A DNA stretch of 64,000 nucleotides from an uncultured Collinsella sp. (GTDB taxonomy: Bacteria; Actinomycetota; Coriobacteriia; Coriobacteriales; Coriobacteriaceae). The notes under the pieces are model-generated. The model had not been told where the DNA came from. It searched no databases and worked only from the letters and a program-made list of their open reading frames with translations. The position numbers and the translations under genes were made by a program. The stretch's first letter is position 1, and the number at the start of each line of letters is the position of its first letter. This document shows positions 26,345 to 34,575 of the stretch, one piece after another. Where the stretch lies: contig CABQLM010000002.1 in the NCBI GenBank assembly GCA_902465105.1, positions 71,849 to 135,848 of the forward strand. The letters are read 5' to 3'.

Positions 26345-27744
26345 TTAACGGTCGTTTCGTTGCCGATATGAAGTCGCCCCGCACCCCCGATAACGAGGAG
26401 CCGGCTGCCGAGCGCGCCTGCGACTTCCGCCCCGTCGACAAGGGCTTCACCGAGGAGATGGCGCTGGCCGAGGCCGAGCGCTGCCTCAACTGCAAGAAGC
26501 CGTTCTGTGTTGAGGGCTGCCCTGTCAACATCAACATCCCCCGCTTTATCGAGCAGATCCGCGAGAAGGACTTTGGCGGCGCTCTCGATACCATTCGCGA
26601 GGACTCCATGCTTCCCGCCATCTGCGGCCGTGTCTGCCCGCAGGAGAACCAGTGCGAGGGCAAGTGCATCCGTGGTAAGAAGTCCGAGCCCGTGGCCATC
26701 GGCCAGCTCGAGCGCTTCCTGGGTGACCGCCCCGAGCTCGCCTCCACGCCCAAGATGGCCCCCAAGAACGGCAAGAAGGTCGCCGTCGTCGGCTCCGGCC
26801 CGTCCGGCATCACCTGCGCCGGCGAGCTCGCCCGCAACGGCTTTGACGTTACCGTCTTTGAGGCCTTCTTCACCGGCGGCGGCGTGCTGGTCTACGGCAT
26901 CCCCGAGTTCCGTCTGCCCAAGGCAGTCGTCAAGCGCGAGATTGACGGCCTGGAGGACATGGGTGTCAAGTTTGAGTACAACTCCGTCGTGGGCAACATG
27001 GCCACGGCCGAGGAGCTGTTCGAGCAGGGCTTCGACGCCATCTACGTGGCAACCGGCGCAGGCCTGCCCAAGTTCCTCAACGTCCCCGGCGAGAACCTGC
27101 CCAACGTCTTCTTCGCGAACGAGTACCTCACTCGCGTGAACCTGATGAAGGCCAACAAGTTCCCCGAGTACGACACCCCCACCAAGCACGGCAAGAACGT
27201 CGTCGTCTTTGGTGGCGGCAACGTGGCTATGGACGCCGTCCGTACCGCCAAGCGTCTGGGCGCCGAGCACGCCATCATCGCTTACCGCCGTACTGAGGAC
27301 GAGATGCCCTGCCGTCGCGCCGAGCTGCACCACGCTAAGGCCGAGGGCGTCGAGGTTCTGCCGCTCGTCTCCCCGCTCGAGTTTGTCGCCGGCGAGGACG
27401 GCTCCGTGTGCGCCGTCAAGGTCCAGAAGATGAAGCTCGGCGAGCCCGACGAGTCCGGCCGTCGTCGCCCGGTGCCCATCGAGGGCGCCATCGAGGAGAT
27501 CCCCTGCGACGTCGCGATCTCGGCTATCGGTACCAACGCCAACCCCTTCGCAAAGAAGATCGGCGGCAAGATGGAGCTCAACAAGTGGGGCTACATCGTT
27601 GCCGATGAGGAGACCGGCCAGACCACCGATCCCCGCATCTGGGCCGGCGGCGACATCGTCACCGGTGCCGCTACGGTCATTCTGGCGATGGGCGCCGGCA
27701 AGAAGGCCGCTGCCTCCATCACCAAGAGCCTGTTGGGCGAGTAA
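26335..27744 (+). CDS. nfnB: NfnB / glutamate-synthase small-subunit-like oxidoreductase
   Basis: This 469-residue protein carries two N-terminal 4Fe-4S sites (CLNCKKPFCVEGCP, and CGRVCPQENQCEGKC). These are followed by an FAD domain (VAVVGSGPSGITCAGEL) and an NADP domain (VVVFGGGNVAMDAVRTAKRLG), ending GGDIVTGAATVILAMGAGKKAA. Standing directly behind an NfnA-type partner, with which it overlaps ten bases, this is best read as NfnB of the bifurcating transhydrogenase. A stand-alone GltD role is the alternative. It works with Ech, which uses the same ferredoxin pool. The sequence is intact. Confidence 0.88.
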   Translation: MPLVNGRFVADMKSPRTPDNEEPAAERACDFRPVDKGFTEEMALAEAERCLNCKKPFCVEGCPVNINIPRFIEQIREKDFGGALDTIREDSMLPAICGRVCPQENQCEGKCIRGKKSEPVAIGQLERFLGDRPELASTPKMAPKNGKKVAVVGSGPSGITCAGELARNGFDVTVFEAFFTGGGVLVYGIPEFRLPKAVVKREIDGLEDMGVKFEYNSVVGNMATAEELFEQGFDAIYVATGAGLPKFLNVPGENLPNVFFANEYLTRVNLMKANKFPEYDTPTKHGKNVVVFGGGNVAMDAVRTAKRLGAEHAIIAYRRTEDEMPCRRAELHHAKAEGVEVLPLVSPLEFVAGEDGSVCAVKVQKMKLGEPDESGRRRPVPIEGAIEEIPCDVAISAIGTNANPFAKKIGGKMELNKWGYIVADEETGQTTDPRIWAGGDIVTGAATVILAMGAGKKAAASITKSLLGE

Positions 27745-27772
27745 TCACCTACAGCGCTAGCCACCAAACGGC

Positions 27773-27812
27773 AAAGTCCCCGTCGAGCACACGCCCGGCG
27801 GGGACTTTTTTT
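27773..27812 (+). terminator. Terminator of nfnAB
   Basis: AAAGTCCCCG pairs with CGGGGACTTTTTTT, 29 bp after the nfnB stop. Confidence 0.93.
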
Positions 27813-27828
27813 CTATGCCGGCCGCCCC

Positions 27829-27865
27829 AACCACCACAAAGGTGCCTATCCCCTTTGTGGTGGTT
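27829..27865 (-). terminator. Stem-loop after the cytidylate-kinase-like gene
   Basis: AACCACCACAAAGG pairs with CCTTTGTGGTGGTT around TGCCTATCC, just downstream of the minus-strand stop at 27874. It may serve both convergent genes. Confidence 0.75.
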
Positions 27866-27873
27866 TTGGTCGG

Positions 27874-28545
27874 CTAACCTTCGAGCTGAGCCACCTTGTA
27901 GCGGTAGGCCGCAGCGATAACATCTTTGCAGCCCTCGCGGCCCAGCTTGGCGCGGTTGACGACGATGTCTTTACCGCTCGTCATCTTCCACTTGCCGGCA
28001 CTGTAGCGCTTGTAAAATGCCTCGCGCGCCTTCTGCTGCTGCTTGACCAGCTTGGCGCCCTTCTTTTTGTTAAGGCCACGCTTCTTGCGCACGATCTCGA
28101 CGCGGTCCTCAAAGGGTGCGGTCACCAACACGGCAATGTGATTGGGGTTATTACGCAGCAGGTAATCGGACAGGCGGCCTTCGATAATGCAGCTCTCGGT
28201 CTCGCCCAGATCCAAAATCACCTGGCTCATCTTTTGGAACAACTTGTCCGAGTACGAACGCGCATCGTAGCGGTCGGGCAGAAACGCCATGTTCTCCACA
28301 GCCAGACGCTCGTCATAGGCAGCCATCTTATCGAGCGACTCGCCTGCGCGCAGCGACGCGCGCACCAGCAGCTCGTTATCGTACAGCGGAATCCCCAGTT
28401 CGTTGGCGAGGATACGGCCAATCTCGTGGCCCTCGGCGCCACCCAGCTCATTGGCGAGGATACGGCCAATCTCGTGGCCCTCGGCGCCAAAGTCGCGCGC
28501 GATGGTAATGACCACAGGACTCTTCTTGTTCTCCAGATCGCTCAT
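27874..28545 (-). CDS. Cytidylate-kinase-like P-loop protein with an in-frame 16-residue duplication
   Basis: This 223-residue product belongs to the cytidylate-kinase-like family: TIARDFGAEGHEIGR in place of the usual ISREFGSGGREIG, then LANELGIPLYDNELL. Residues GAEGHEIGRILANELG occur twice in a row because of a 48-bp tandem copy (28394-28441 and 28442-28489, two base differences). The copy falls in the nucleotide-binding loop and would probably disturb binding. Unlike the other duplications in this window it keeps the frame. The rest (IIEGRLSDYLLRN, KKRGLNKKKGAK, DIVVNR) is intact. The true substrate is unknown. Confidence 0.82.
   Translation of the reverse strand: MSDLENKKSPVVITIARDFGAEGHEIGRILANELGGAEGHEIGRILANELGIPLYDNELLVRASLRAGESLDKMAAYDERLAVENMAFLPDRYDARSYSDKLFQKMSQVILDLGETESCIIEGRLSDYLLRNNPNHIAVLVTAPFEDRVEIVRKKRGLNKKKGAKLVKQQQKAREAFYKRYSAGKWKMTSGKDIVVNRAKLGREGCKDVIAAAYRYKVAQLEG
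28394..28489. repeat. 48-bp in-frame tandem duplication
   Basis: Two copies, beginning CCCAGTTCGTTGGCG and CCCAGCTCATTGGCG, differ at two positions. They duplicate the P-loop segment of the cytidylate-kinase-like protein. Confidence 0.93.
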
Positions 28546-28607
28546 CGCGATTCCTTTCTAACAGATGAGAAAATAGGCTATTTATCGCCTTTTCCCACGA
28601 TAGCGTA

Positions 28608-28713
28608 CCTGGGTTTTCCTGGTGCCCAAGATTGGCCTGAAAGAGGAGCGACGCGTACTTTGGTACGCGAGCAACGGTTTGAAGGCCAAGGTTGGGTGCC
28701 AGGGAAAGCCAGG
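28608..28713. repeat. Imperfect inverted repeat next to the permease stop codon
   Basis: 28608-28638 and 28683-28713 pair at 25 of 31 positions. Between them a 7-bp hairpin CGCGTAC-TTTG-GTACGCG (28652-28669) adds an inner stem. The right arm ends exactly at the stop of the amino-acid permease gene (TAG at 28714-28716), so the whole structure forms the 3' end of that transcript. Confidence 0.8.
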
Positions 28714-29352
28714 CTATGCGGCCACGACGCGGCGTTGATACGCTCGGACCAGCAGCGAGATACCAAAGTTGAGCACAAAGTACATCGCAAACACCAGGCC
28801 GTAGAGCATAAGCACCTGCGACAGGTCGACCGCGTGGGCCATCACGACGTTTGCCGTGTACATGAGCTCGGCCACATTAATGCCCGAAAGATACGAGCTG
28901 TCCTTAATGACAGTCGTGCACTGGCTAAACAGCGCCGGAATAATCGTCTTAAACGTCTGCGGCAGAATGATGTAGCGCATGGTGGCAAAGAAGCCAAAGC
29001 CCTGGCTCTGCACCGCCTCAAACTGGCCGCGCGGAATCGAGTTGAGGCCGCCGCGCACAATCTCGGCCATAACAGCGCTGGTAAACAGCGTAAAGGCGAT
29101 GGTCGAAATCACAATGTCCAAACCCTGCACCGTAAAGTAGATAAACAGGATCCACAGCAGGTTCGGCGTGCAACGGAACAGCTCGATATAGGCGCTCACC
29201 AAAATACGGAATGGACGGGGCGCATAGCTCTTAACGAGCGCCAGCACCGTGCCAAAGATGAGCGAGAAAAAGATTGACAGCGCCGAGATCTCGATCGTCT
29301 TAACAAAGCCGCCCCAAATGTAGAGCAGGTTGGTCGCGTTGAAGATTTCCAT
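28714..29352 (-). CDS. Polar amino-acid ABC transporter permease (second)
   Basis: This 212-residue inner-membrane permease of the HisMQ type has about five hydrophobic segments. Its EAA-like loop (GGLNSIPRGQFEAVQSQGFGFFATMRYIILPQTFK) contacts the ATPase. It is the last gene of a four-gene operon, four bases after the first permease. In Corynebacterium the same order (ATPase, binding protein, two permeases) is gluABCD for glutamate uptake, so glutamate/glutamine-type import is the best inference. The substrate is not proven. Confidence 0.9.
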   Translation of the reverse strand: MEIFNATNLLYIWGGFVKTIEISALSIFFSLIFGTVLALVKSYAPRPFRILVSAYIELFRCTPNLLWILFIYFTVQGLDIVISTIAFTLFTSAVMAEIVRGGLNSIPRGQFEAVQSQGFGFFATMRYIILPQTFKTIIPALFSQCTTVIKDSSYLSGINVAELMYTANVVMAHAVDLSQVLMLYGLVFAMYFVLNFGISLLVRAYQRRVVAA

Positions 29353-29355
29353 GCG

Positions 29356-30102
29356 CTAGGCCTCCTCTACGTTGTCGAGCCCCAGCTCGGCCAGACTCAC
29401 ACCGCGCGGACGCTCCTTGGAGCGGCGCTCGAGCCACTGCACCAGCATGGCGAGCGGAAAGCAGATGATAAAGTACATAAGGCAGCAGACGATGTATCCC
29501 TGCAGGTAACCGTACAGACTCACAAAGTTGTCGGAACGGTACATAAGGTCGCCGCCGGCCACAAGCGCCAGCACCGACGTGTTCTTGACCAGGTTAAGCG
29601 CCTGGTTACACAGCGGCGGCAGAATGATCTTGAACGTCTGGGGCAGCACGATGTACCAGTATGCCTGCGCACGGGTGAAGCCCTGGCTCTGGGCCGCCTC
29701 CATCTGGCCGCGCGGAACCGCCTCGATACCGGTGCGGATGACCTCCGAAATGTAGGCCGCATGATACAGGCCCACGCCCAAGAAACCCAGCACGAACGGC
29801 GCGATGCGCACCGGCTGGTCGGCACCGGTTATGGCCTGCAAAAACTGCGGACCGGCCATGTACATAAAGAGCACCTGCACGGGCAACGGGGTGTTCTGGT
29901 AAAACTCCACGTACACGCGGCTTATGGCGCGCAGCACGCGCGAACGAGTGGTAGAGAACACGCCCAGCAGTGTGCCCAGCACCAGCGACAGCAGCAGACC
30001 GGCAACGACCACCTGCAGCGTCACGCCAAAGCCCTCCCAGAAGGGCCCCATGTTTTGAAATGTCGTCGACCAGCGGTCGGCGTCAAACAATCCTTCGAGC
30101 AT
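29356..30102 (-). CDS. Polar amino-acid ABC transporter permease (first)
   Basis: This 248-residue permease is paralogous to the following gene, with the EAA-like loop RTGIEAVPRGQMEAAQSQGFT and five or so transmembrane stretches. The start at 30102 is picked because AAGGAA precedes it by seven bases. A longer reading from 30171 would run into the end of the binding-protein gene. It is placed between the binding protein and the second permease. The two permeases likely form a heterodimer. Confidence 0.9.
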   Translation of the reverse strand: MLEGLFDADRWSTTFQNMGPFWEGFGVTLQVVVAGLLLSLVLGTLLGVFSTTRSRVLRAISRVYVEFYQNTPLPVQVLFMYMAGPQFLQAITGADQPVRIAPFVLGFLGVGLYHAAYISEVIRTGIEAVPRGQMEAAQSQGFTRAQAYWYIVLPQTFKIILPPLCNQALNLVKNTSVLALVAGGDLMYRSDNFVSLYGYLQGYIVCCLMYFIICFPLAMLVQWLERRSKERPRGVSLAELGLDNVEEA

Positions 30103-30127
30103 TTGATTCCTTCCTTGGACGATGCGC

Positions 30128-31003
30128 CTATACAAGACCCCAGGTCTTGACCTCTTGGTCGAGCCAGCCATCGGCCAGGCGATTGCAAATCACCTGGTCG
30201 ACCACAGCCGAAAGGTCGCAGCCCTTCTTGGTCGCCACGCCGTAGCCCTGCTCGCCAAACTTGACCTCGGGCTGCAACAGCTCAACGGTCTCGTTCATGT
30301 AACCGGCCAGCGTGGAGCGGTCCATGGCAAAGACGTCGATATTGCCGGCGTCGAGCGAACTCTTGATGATGGGGTAGCCGCTAAAGGCCCTAAACTCGGG
30401 CTTGCAGCTAAAGCCGTTGTCCTTGATCATCTGCTCGATCAGGCCCTGCGTGGTAGCACCCTGGCTCACGCCAATGACCTTGCCGTCCAGGTCCTCAATC
30501 GAGGTAAAGCCCGAACGCTTCTTGACCATGAGTCCCACGTAGTCGGTGCGGTACGGCGTCGAGAAATCCCAGCTCTTCTTGCGCTCGTCGGTGATGGTGT
30601 AGGTCGCCGCGACCACGTCGAGCTGGCCGTTATCGATCAGCGGGCCACGCGTCTTGGGCGTTACGTCGGTAAACTCGACAAGCTCCTGGGCACGGGCCTC
30701 CTTGTAGCTCACGCCAAAGACGGCAGCGGCGATCTGGTAGCACAAATCGACTTCCATGCCCTCAAAGCGGCCCTTGGCGGTGTCGTAATAGCCGTAGCCG
30801 GGAACGTCCTTCTTAACGCCGGCATTCAGATGGCCACGCGACTTGATGGCCGCAAGCTTGGACCCCTTGTCGGAGTCCTCGCCGCCGGTGGAGCTGCCGC
30901 AACCGGTAAGCGCGGTCCCCGTCATCGCGAGCATGCCGGCACCCGCCAGCTGCAAAAAGTGGCGGCGCGACACGGCCGCCCTCGTCATATCCGTCATGTC
31001 CAT
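30128..31003 (-). CDS. Amino-acid-binding lipoprotein, Tat-type signal
   Basis: This 291-residue product has an N terminus that combines a twin-arginine motif (SRRHFLQLAG) with a lipobox (LTGC near residue 35). It therefore predicts a folded lipoprotein exported by Tat and tethered to the membrane. The rest is a family-3 solute-binding fold (KLAAIKSRGHLNAGVKKDVPGYGYYD, then GMEVDLC and DVVAATYTITDERKKSWDFSTPY). It starts six bases or so after the ATPase stop. A GTG at 31006, one codon earlier, is an alternative start. The ligand is likely glutamate or glutamine, by operon order. Confidence 0.88.
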   Translation of the reverse strand: MDMTDMTRAAVSRRHFLQLAGAGMLAMTGTALTGCGSSTGGEDSDKGSKLAAIKSRGHLNAGVKKDVPGYGYYDTAKGRFEGMEVDLCYQIAAAVFGVSYKEARAQELVEFTDVTPKTRGPLIDNGQLDVVAATYTITDERKKSWDFSTPYRTDYVGLMVKKRSGFTSIEDLDGKVIGVSQGATTQGLIEQMIKDNGFSCKPEFRAFSGYPIIKSSLDAGNIDVFAMDRSTLAGYMNETVELLQPEVKFGEQGYGVATKKGCDLSAVVDQVICNRLADGWLDQEVKTWGLV

Positions 31004-31011
31004 CACCGCGC

Positions 31012-31743
31012 CTAGTGCAGAATCTTGGACAGGAACTCGCGGCAGCGCGGGTTCTCGGGGTTATCGAAGAAGTGCTCGGGCGTGCCCTCCTCTAGGATAC
31101 GGCCGTCCTCCATAAAGATGACGCGGTCGGCCACCTGGCGCGCAAAGCCCATCTCGTGCGTCACGCAGATCATGGTGATATCCTCCTGCGCGAGCTCAAT
31201 CATAACGTCTAGGACTTCCTGGACCATCTCGGGGTCGAGCGCCGAGGTCGGCTCGTCAAACAGGATGATGGGCTGCTTGGTGCACAGGGCACGGGCGATG
31301 GCGATGCGCTGCTGCTGACCGCCCGAGAGGTTCTGCGGATACTCGCCGGCCTTATGCGCCATGCCGACGCGCTTGAGCGCGGCGATGGCAATTTCGGTCG
31401 CCTCCTCCTTGCTCTTCTTTTGCAGCTTGATGGGCGCGAGCGTCAGGTTGCCCAGCACCGTCATGTTGGGATACAGGTTGAACTGCTGAAACACCATGGA
31501 GCTGTACTTGCGAGCCATCTCCAGGTGATTCTTTTTGGTGAGCGGCGTACCGTCGATGACGACCTCGCCCGACGTGGGCTCCTCAAGATAATCGACACAG
31601 CGGATGAGCGTCGACTTACCCGAGCCGGAAGGCCCGATCATTACGAGCTTCTCGCCGCGTTTGACGGTGAGATTGATATCTTTGAGCACATGCAGGTCGC
31701 CAAAGTACTTGTTGAGATGCTTGATCTCGATCATGTCTGCCAT
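31012..31743 (-). CDS. Polar amino-acid ABC transporter ATPase (GluA/GlnQ-like)
   Basis: This 243-residue ATPase has Walker [11 protein letters not shown]-loop [12 protein letters not shown], signature LSGGQQQR, Walker [13 protein letters not shown] and H-loop VTHEMGFA. It is the first gene of the gluABCD-type operon. The length and the sequence [18 protein letters not shown] are standard for amino-acid importers. It energises the two permeases downstream. Confidence 0.95.
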   Translation of the reverse strand: MADMIEIKHLNKYFGDLHVLKDINLTVKRGEKLVMIGPSGSGKSTLIRCVDYLEEPTSGEVVIDGTPLTKKNHLEMARKYSSMVFQQFNLYPNMTVLGNLTLAPIKLQKKSKEEATEIAIAALKRVGMAHKAGEYPQNLSGGQQQRIAIARALCTKQPIILFDEPTSALDPEMVQEVLDVMIELAQEDITMICVTHEMGFARQVADRVIFMEDGRILEEGTPEHFFDNPENPRCREFLSKILH

Positions 31744-31850
31744 GAATGTCCCTTCCCTGCGTTTACACGAGTTGAACTATTGTACGGAAAGAACCGCGTT
31801 TCCGCAGCCCACACTGCATTCCCGTAAAGAACCCGCAATTTTCCACCTAG

Positions 31851-31915
31851 TCATTGGGGACAGACTTAAATGAGCACCTACTCATTGGGCACTCATTTAA
31901 GTCTGTCCCCAATGA
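31851..31915. repeat. Inverted repeat with 24-bp perfect arms and GGGGACAG core
   Basis: TCATTGGGGACAGACTTAAA plus TGAG (31851-31874) is matched by its reverse complement at 31892-31915. The loop repeats CTCATTGGG. It lies between the amino-acid transporter operon and yqeY; the spacer 31744-31990 has no gene. Confidence 0.88.
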
Positions 31916-31990
31916 GTACCCAGCCCAGCAAAAAGGGGCGCGACCGCAATGGTCACGCCCCCTCAACATCAACTATGTACCGCTCGGCCC

Positions 31991-32434
31991 CTACGCAAGC
32001 TTTGCGCCGACGATCTTTGCCGCGGCCGGCTTATCGAAGTTGCCGCCGGTGGCCTTGCCGAGCGCCCCCATAACCTGGCCCATCTGCTTCTTGGACGTAG
32101 CACCCAGCTCGGCGATAACCTGCTCGATCAGCGCCTCGAGCTCCTCGCCCGAAACCTGCGCGGGCAGCAGGCTCTCCAGGATCTTGACCTGCTCGGTCAG
32201 GTTGTCGGTACGGTCCTGATCGGTACCGGCCTTGATGGACATCTCCAGCGTCTCGCTCGTCTGCTTAATCAGACGCTTGATCATGCTGTTGACGTCTTCC
32301 TCAGTCACATCGCGGCGCTCGTTGACCTCGATGTTCTTTACCTCGGCCTTGACCTGGCGAATGATGGACAGGCGCACCTTGTCCTTTGCCTTCATGGCCG
32401 CAATCATTTCCTGCTGCAGTTCCTCGTTAGTCAT
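31991..32434 (-). CDS. yqeY: GatB/YqeY domain protein
   Basis: This 147-residue protein has the YqeY fold (EMIAAMKAKDKVRLSIIRQVKAEVKN, then the C-terminal GQVMGALGKATGGNFDKPAAAKIV). It is similar to the tail domain of GatB. It lacks the amidotransferase parts, so it is a stand-alone homologue that probably binds tRNA; its role is not settled. The start at 32434 has GAGGAGG eight bases upstream. It lies 54 bp after the foldase gene. Confidence 0.9.
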   Translation of the reverse strand: MTNEELQQEMIAAMKAKDKVRLSIIRQVKAEVKNIEVNERRDVTEEDVNSMIKRLIKQTSETLEMSIKAGTDQDRTDNLTEQVKILESLLPAQVSGEELEALIEQVIAELGATSKKQMGQVMGALGKATGGNFDKPAAAKIVGAKLA

Positions 32435-32488
32435 CTGCTGATCCTCCTCAATGTAGTAGGCGGCGCTCGCAAAAGCACCGCCTAGCAC

Positions 32489-33709
32489 TTACTCAGTCTT
32501 CGACGAATCGTCGGTCGCGGTCTTGGTTACACCCTTCAGGCTCACGTTGTAGGGCACATCCTTGGGCATGGGGTTGACGGTAATGTCGGCATCCTTCTTA
32601 TACTGCTCCAGCCACGCGCTGTAGGCAGTTCCGCTCGCCTGCGTCTTCACCACGTTGGAAACGTACTTCTTAATGGCCTTGGGCACCTGGTTGACATCCT
32701 CCACCTGGCCATCGACATGGAAGTAGTCGGTGCACTTGATAATATGGTAGCCATAGGTCGACTCAACGATATCGCTCACATCGCCCTTGTTGAGGCCCTC
32801 GAGCGCCGTCTGGTAGCTGTCGACAAAGGTGGTGAGCTTATCCCAGCCCACATCGCCCTTCTTCTCCTTGGAACCGGTGTCGTCAGAGTACTGCTCCACG
32901 GCATCCTCAAAGCTCAGCTCACCTGATTTGATCTTGTCCAGGCACTCCTGCGCCTTGGCCTTCGCGTCGGCCTTGTCCTCGTTGGATGCATCGGAATCAA
33001 CCTTAATCAGGATATTCGACGAACGGCGGGCATCGTTGTAATTTGACAGATTCTCGTTGAGGTAGCTCACGATCTCGCTGTCCTTGGGATTGCTGGCCGG
33101 GGCGACCGCATCCTTGAGCTTCTGTTGTGCCAGATTCTCCTCTAGCGAGCTCTTATAAGACTCCTCGGTGTATCCGTAGGTCTTGAGCGTTTTCTTAAAG
33201 GTCTTGGCGCCGCCGGCACTCTTACAGGCGTCCTTCCAGGCCTTCTCGACCTCCTCGTCCGAGACGGTCACACCGTTTTCCTTCTGCGCTTGCTGAAGCA
33301 GAATCTGCTGCGTGTAGGAGTCGATGAGCTGCTTGCGATACTTCTTGGGCGTGAGGTCGTTGTCGACCAGGTACTGCGCCCAGTCCTTGTCCTTGGTGTA
33401 GCCGTAGGACGTACGCATGCTCATGATCTGCTTGGTCACGGTGTCCTCGGTGAGGTTGGTACCATTGATGGTGGCAGCCACGCCGCCGGTGAGCTTGTAG
33501 CCCTTGGTGCCCTCGGTCTGCGACATGATGCCCGAGCATGCCATTGCCGATACGGAAAGCACCATCGCCAGCACGCCAATGACCACCAGAATAATCTTGA
33601 CGGTCTTGGACACGCGGACCTTGCGTGCCTTTTGGCGAGAATCGGCAACGGCGCGGGCCTGCTGCTCGGGCGTCGGTTCGGGCGCGGTATTCTTTTTGTT
33701 GTTTGCCAT
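32489..33709 (-). CDS. Membrane-anchored PrsA-like peptidyl-prolyl isomerase
   Basis: This extracytoplasmic foldase of about 406 residues has a basic cytoplasmic N terminus (about residues 1-38) and one hydrophobic helix (KIILVVIGVLAMVLSVSAMA). A SurA-like N-domain follows, then a parvulin domain around residues 225-340 (ILIKVDSD...KSGELSFEDAVEQYSDD, GDVGWD, STYGYHIIKCTDYF). There is a free Cys in the ACSGI segment, so a lipobox-like reading is possible but weak. The frame continues upstream to a GTG at 33847. The ATG at 33709 is preferred because it precedes a normal N terminus. Likely folds exported surface proteins. Confidence 0.88.
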   Translation of the reverse strand: MANNKKNTAPEPTPEQQARAVADSRQKARKVRVSKTVKIILVVIGVLAMVLSVSAMACSGIMSQTEGTKGYKLTGGVAATINGTNLTEDTVTKQIMSMRTSYGYTKDKDWAQYLVDNDLTPKKYRKQLIDSYTQQILLQQAQKENGVTVSDEEVEKAWKDACKSAGGAKTFKKTLKTYGYTEESYKSSLEENLAQQKLKDAVAPASNPKDSEIVSYLNENLSNYNDARRSSNILIKVDSDASNEDKADAKAKAQECLDKIKSGELSFEDAVEQYSDDTGSKEKKGDVGWDKLTTFVDSYQTALEGLNKGDVSDIVESTYGYHIIKCTDYFHVDGQVEDVNQVPKAIKKYVSNVVKTQASGTAYSAWLEQYKKDADITVNPMPKDVPYNVSLKGVTKTATDDSSKTE

Positions 33710-33868
33710 GTTTGGCCTTTCGTACAGCGAATCAAACATATGACATTGTGTCACAACGTGACGCTTGCGACACAGCTGGTGTGACTGGGACGAGCCAATC
33801 TGCACCATTTTTGCGAGTGGCGAGCGTTGCCCACCCTTAAAAGCCACTTAAAAGTGGCGAACCGACAG

Positions 33869-33939
33869 TTGGGGACATTCCTTTTCTGCCGGCAGTTAGA
33901 GACAGTCCCCAAGTGCCGGCACATAAGGAACGTCCCCAG
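33869..33939. repeat. Nested inverted repeats with GGGGAC cores upstream of the foldase gene
   Basis: TTGGGGACATTCCTT (33869-33883) pairs with AAGGAACGTCCCCAG (33925-33939) at 13 of 15 positions. GCCGGCA (33888) pairs with TGCCGGC (33914), and an inner GACAGTCCCCAA could pair with the left arm instead. Two competing folds are possible. A further CCACTTAAAAGTGG palindrome lies at 33844-33857. Confidence 0.75.
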
Positions 33940-33958
33940 GTGCCGGCTTAGCTCCACC

Positions 33959-34423
33959 TTAGAAGTGGCGGCGGATGGCGTCGACCATGCCTTGGCATGT
34001 GGTCTGGCCGAGCACATCGGCTGCGGCGTCGGCATCCATAAAGATATTCATGAGCGCTTGCAGGGCCTCGACCTGGCCGCCCGGCTCGGCAATGCCCAAA
34101 TTGATGATGATCCGCGCCGGCACGGGGGCGCCCATGCCCGCCATAGCATTGAACGTCACGGGCGCGGTGGGCTTTACCACCGCGATATAGGGCTTAGCCA
34201 CAAACCCCGGGTCGGTGTGCGGGATAGCGATGTTGGCCGCCGGCATGGCGAGGCCCGTGGGATAGTTGTCCTCGCGCGTACGGACGGCATCGAGCCAACC
34301 GGACGCAATGTAGCCGCGCGGAGCGAGCTCGCCCTCGAGCCGCGCAAACACCTCATCCGACGTCGCACATTCCCAATCAAAAAACACCAGCTCAGGTGTA
34401 AACAGTGCTTCGTTATCCGCCAT
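33959..34423 (-). CDS. PTS EIIA component, fructose/mannitol type (orphan)
   Basis: This 154-residue EIIA domain has the phosphorylated histidine in NIAIPHTDP and the flanking GLAMPAANIAI and AGMGAPVPARIIINL strands. Such domains accept a phosphate from HPr and pass it to an EIIB. No EIIB or EIIC is found nearby, so it is an orphan that may serve a distant transporter or a regulator. It lies alone between two hairpin spacers. Confidence 0.85.
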   Translation of the reverse strand: MADNEALFTPELVFFDWECATSDEVFARLEGELAPRGYIASGWLDAVRTREDNYPTGLAMPAANIAIPHTDPGFVAKPYIAVVKPTAPVTFNAMAGMGAPVPARIIINLGIAEPGGQVEALQALMNIFMDADAAADVLGQTTCQGMVDAIRRHF

Positions 34424-34441
34424 GCGCTCACCTCTCTCACC

Positions 34442-34497
34442 TAGTCACCTGCGACGTTCTTAAACGACTAGTCATTCAAGAACGTCGCAGGTGACTA
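34442..34497. repeat. Inverted repeat with 20-bp perfect arms upstream of the PTS EIIA
   Basis: TAGTCACCTGCGACGTTCTT (34442-34461) is matched perfectly by the reverse complement at 34478-34497 around a 16-nt loop that itself contains ACTAGT. It lies just upstream of the EIIA gene start. Confidence 0.88.
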
Positions 34498-34499
34498 CC

Positions 34500-34543
34500 A
34501 AAAACAAAAGGTGGTCACACGCGCCTTGGCGCCAATGACCACC
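34500..34543 (-). terminator. Terminator of purN
   Basis: On the minus strand GGTGGTCA-TTGGCGCC-AAGGCGC-GTGTGACCACC is followed by TTTTGTTTTT, 32 bp after the purN stop. Confidence 0.92.
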
Positions 34544-34575
34544 CTGACCACTCAACTAAATTGTACTGTGCACCG

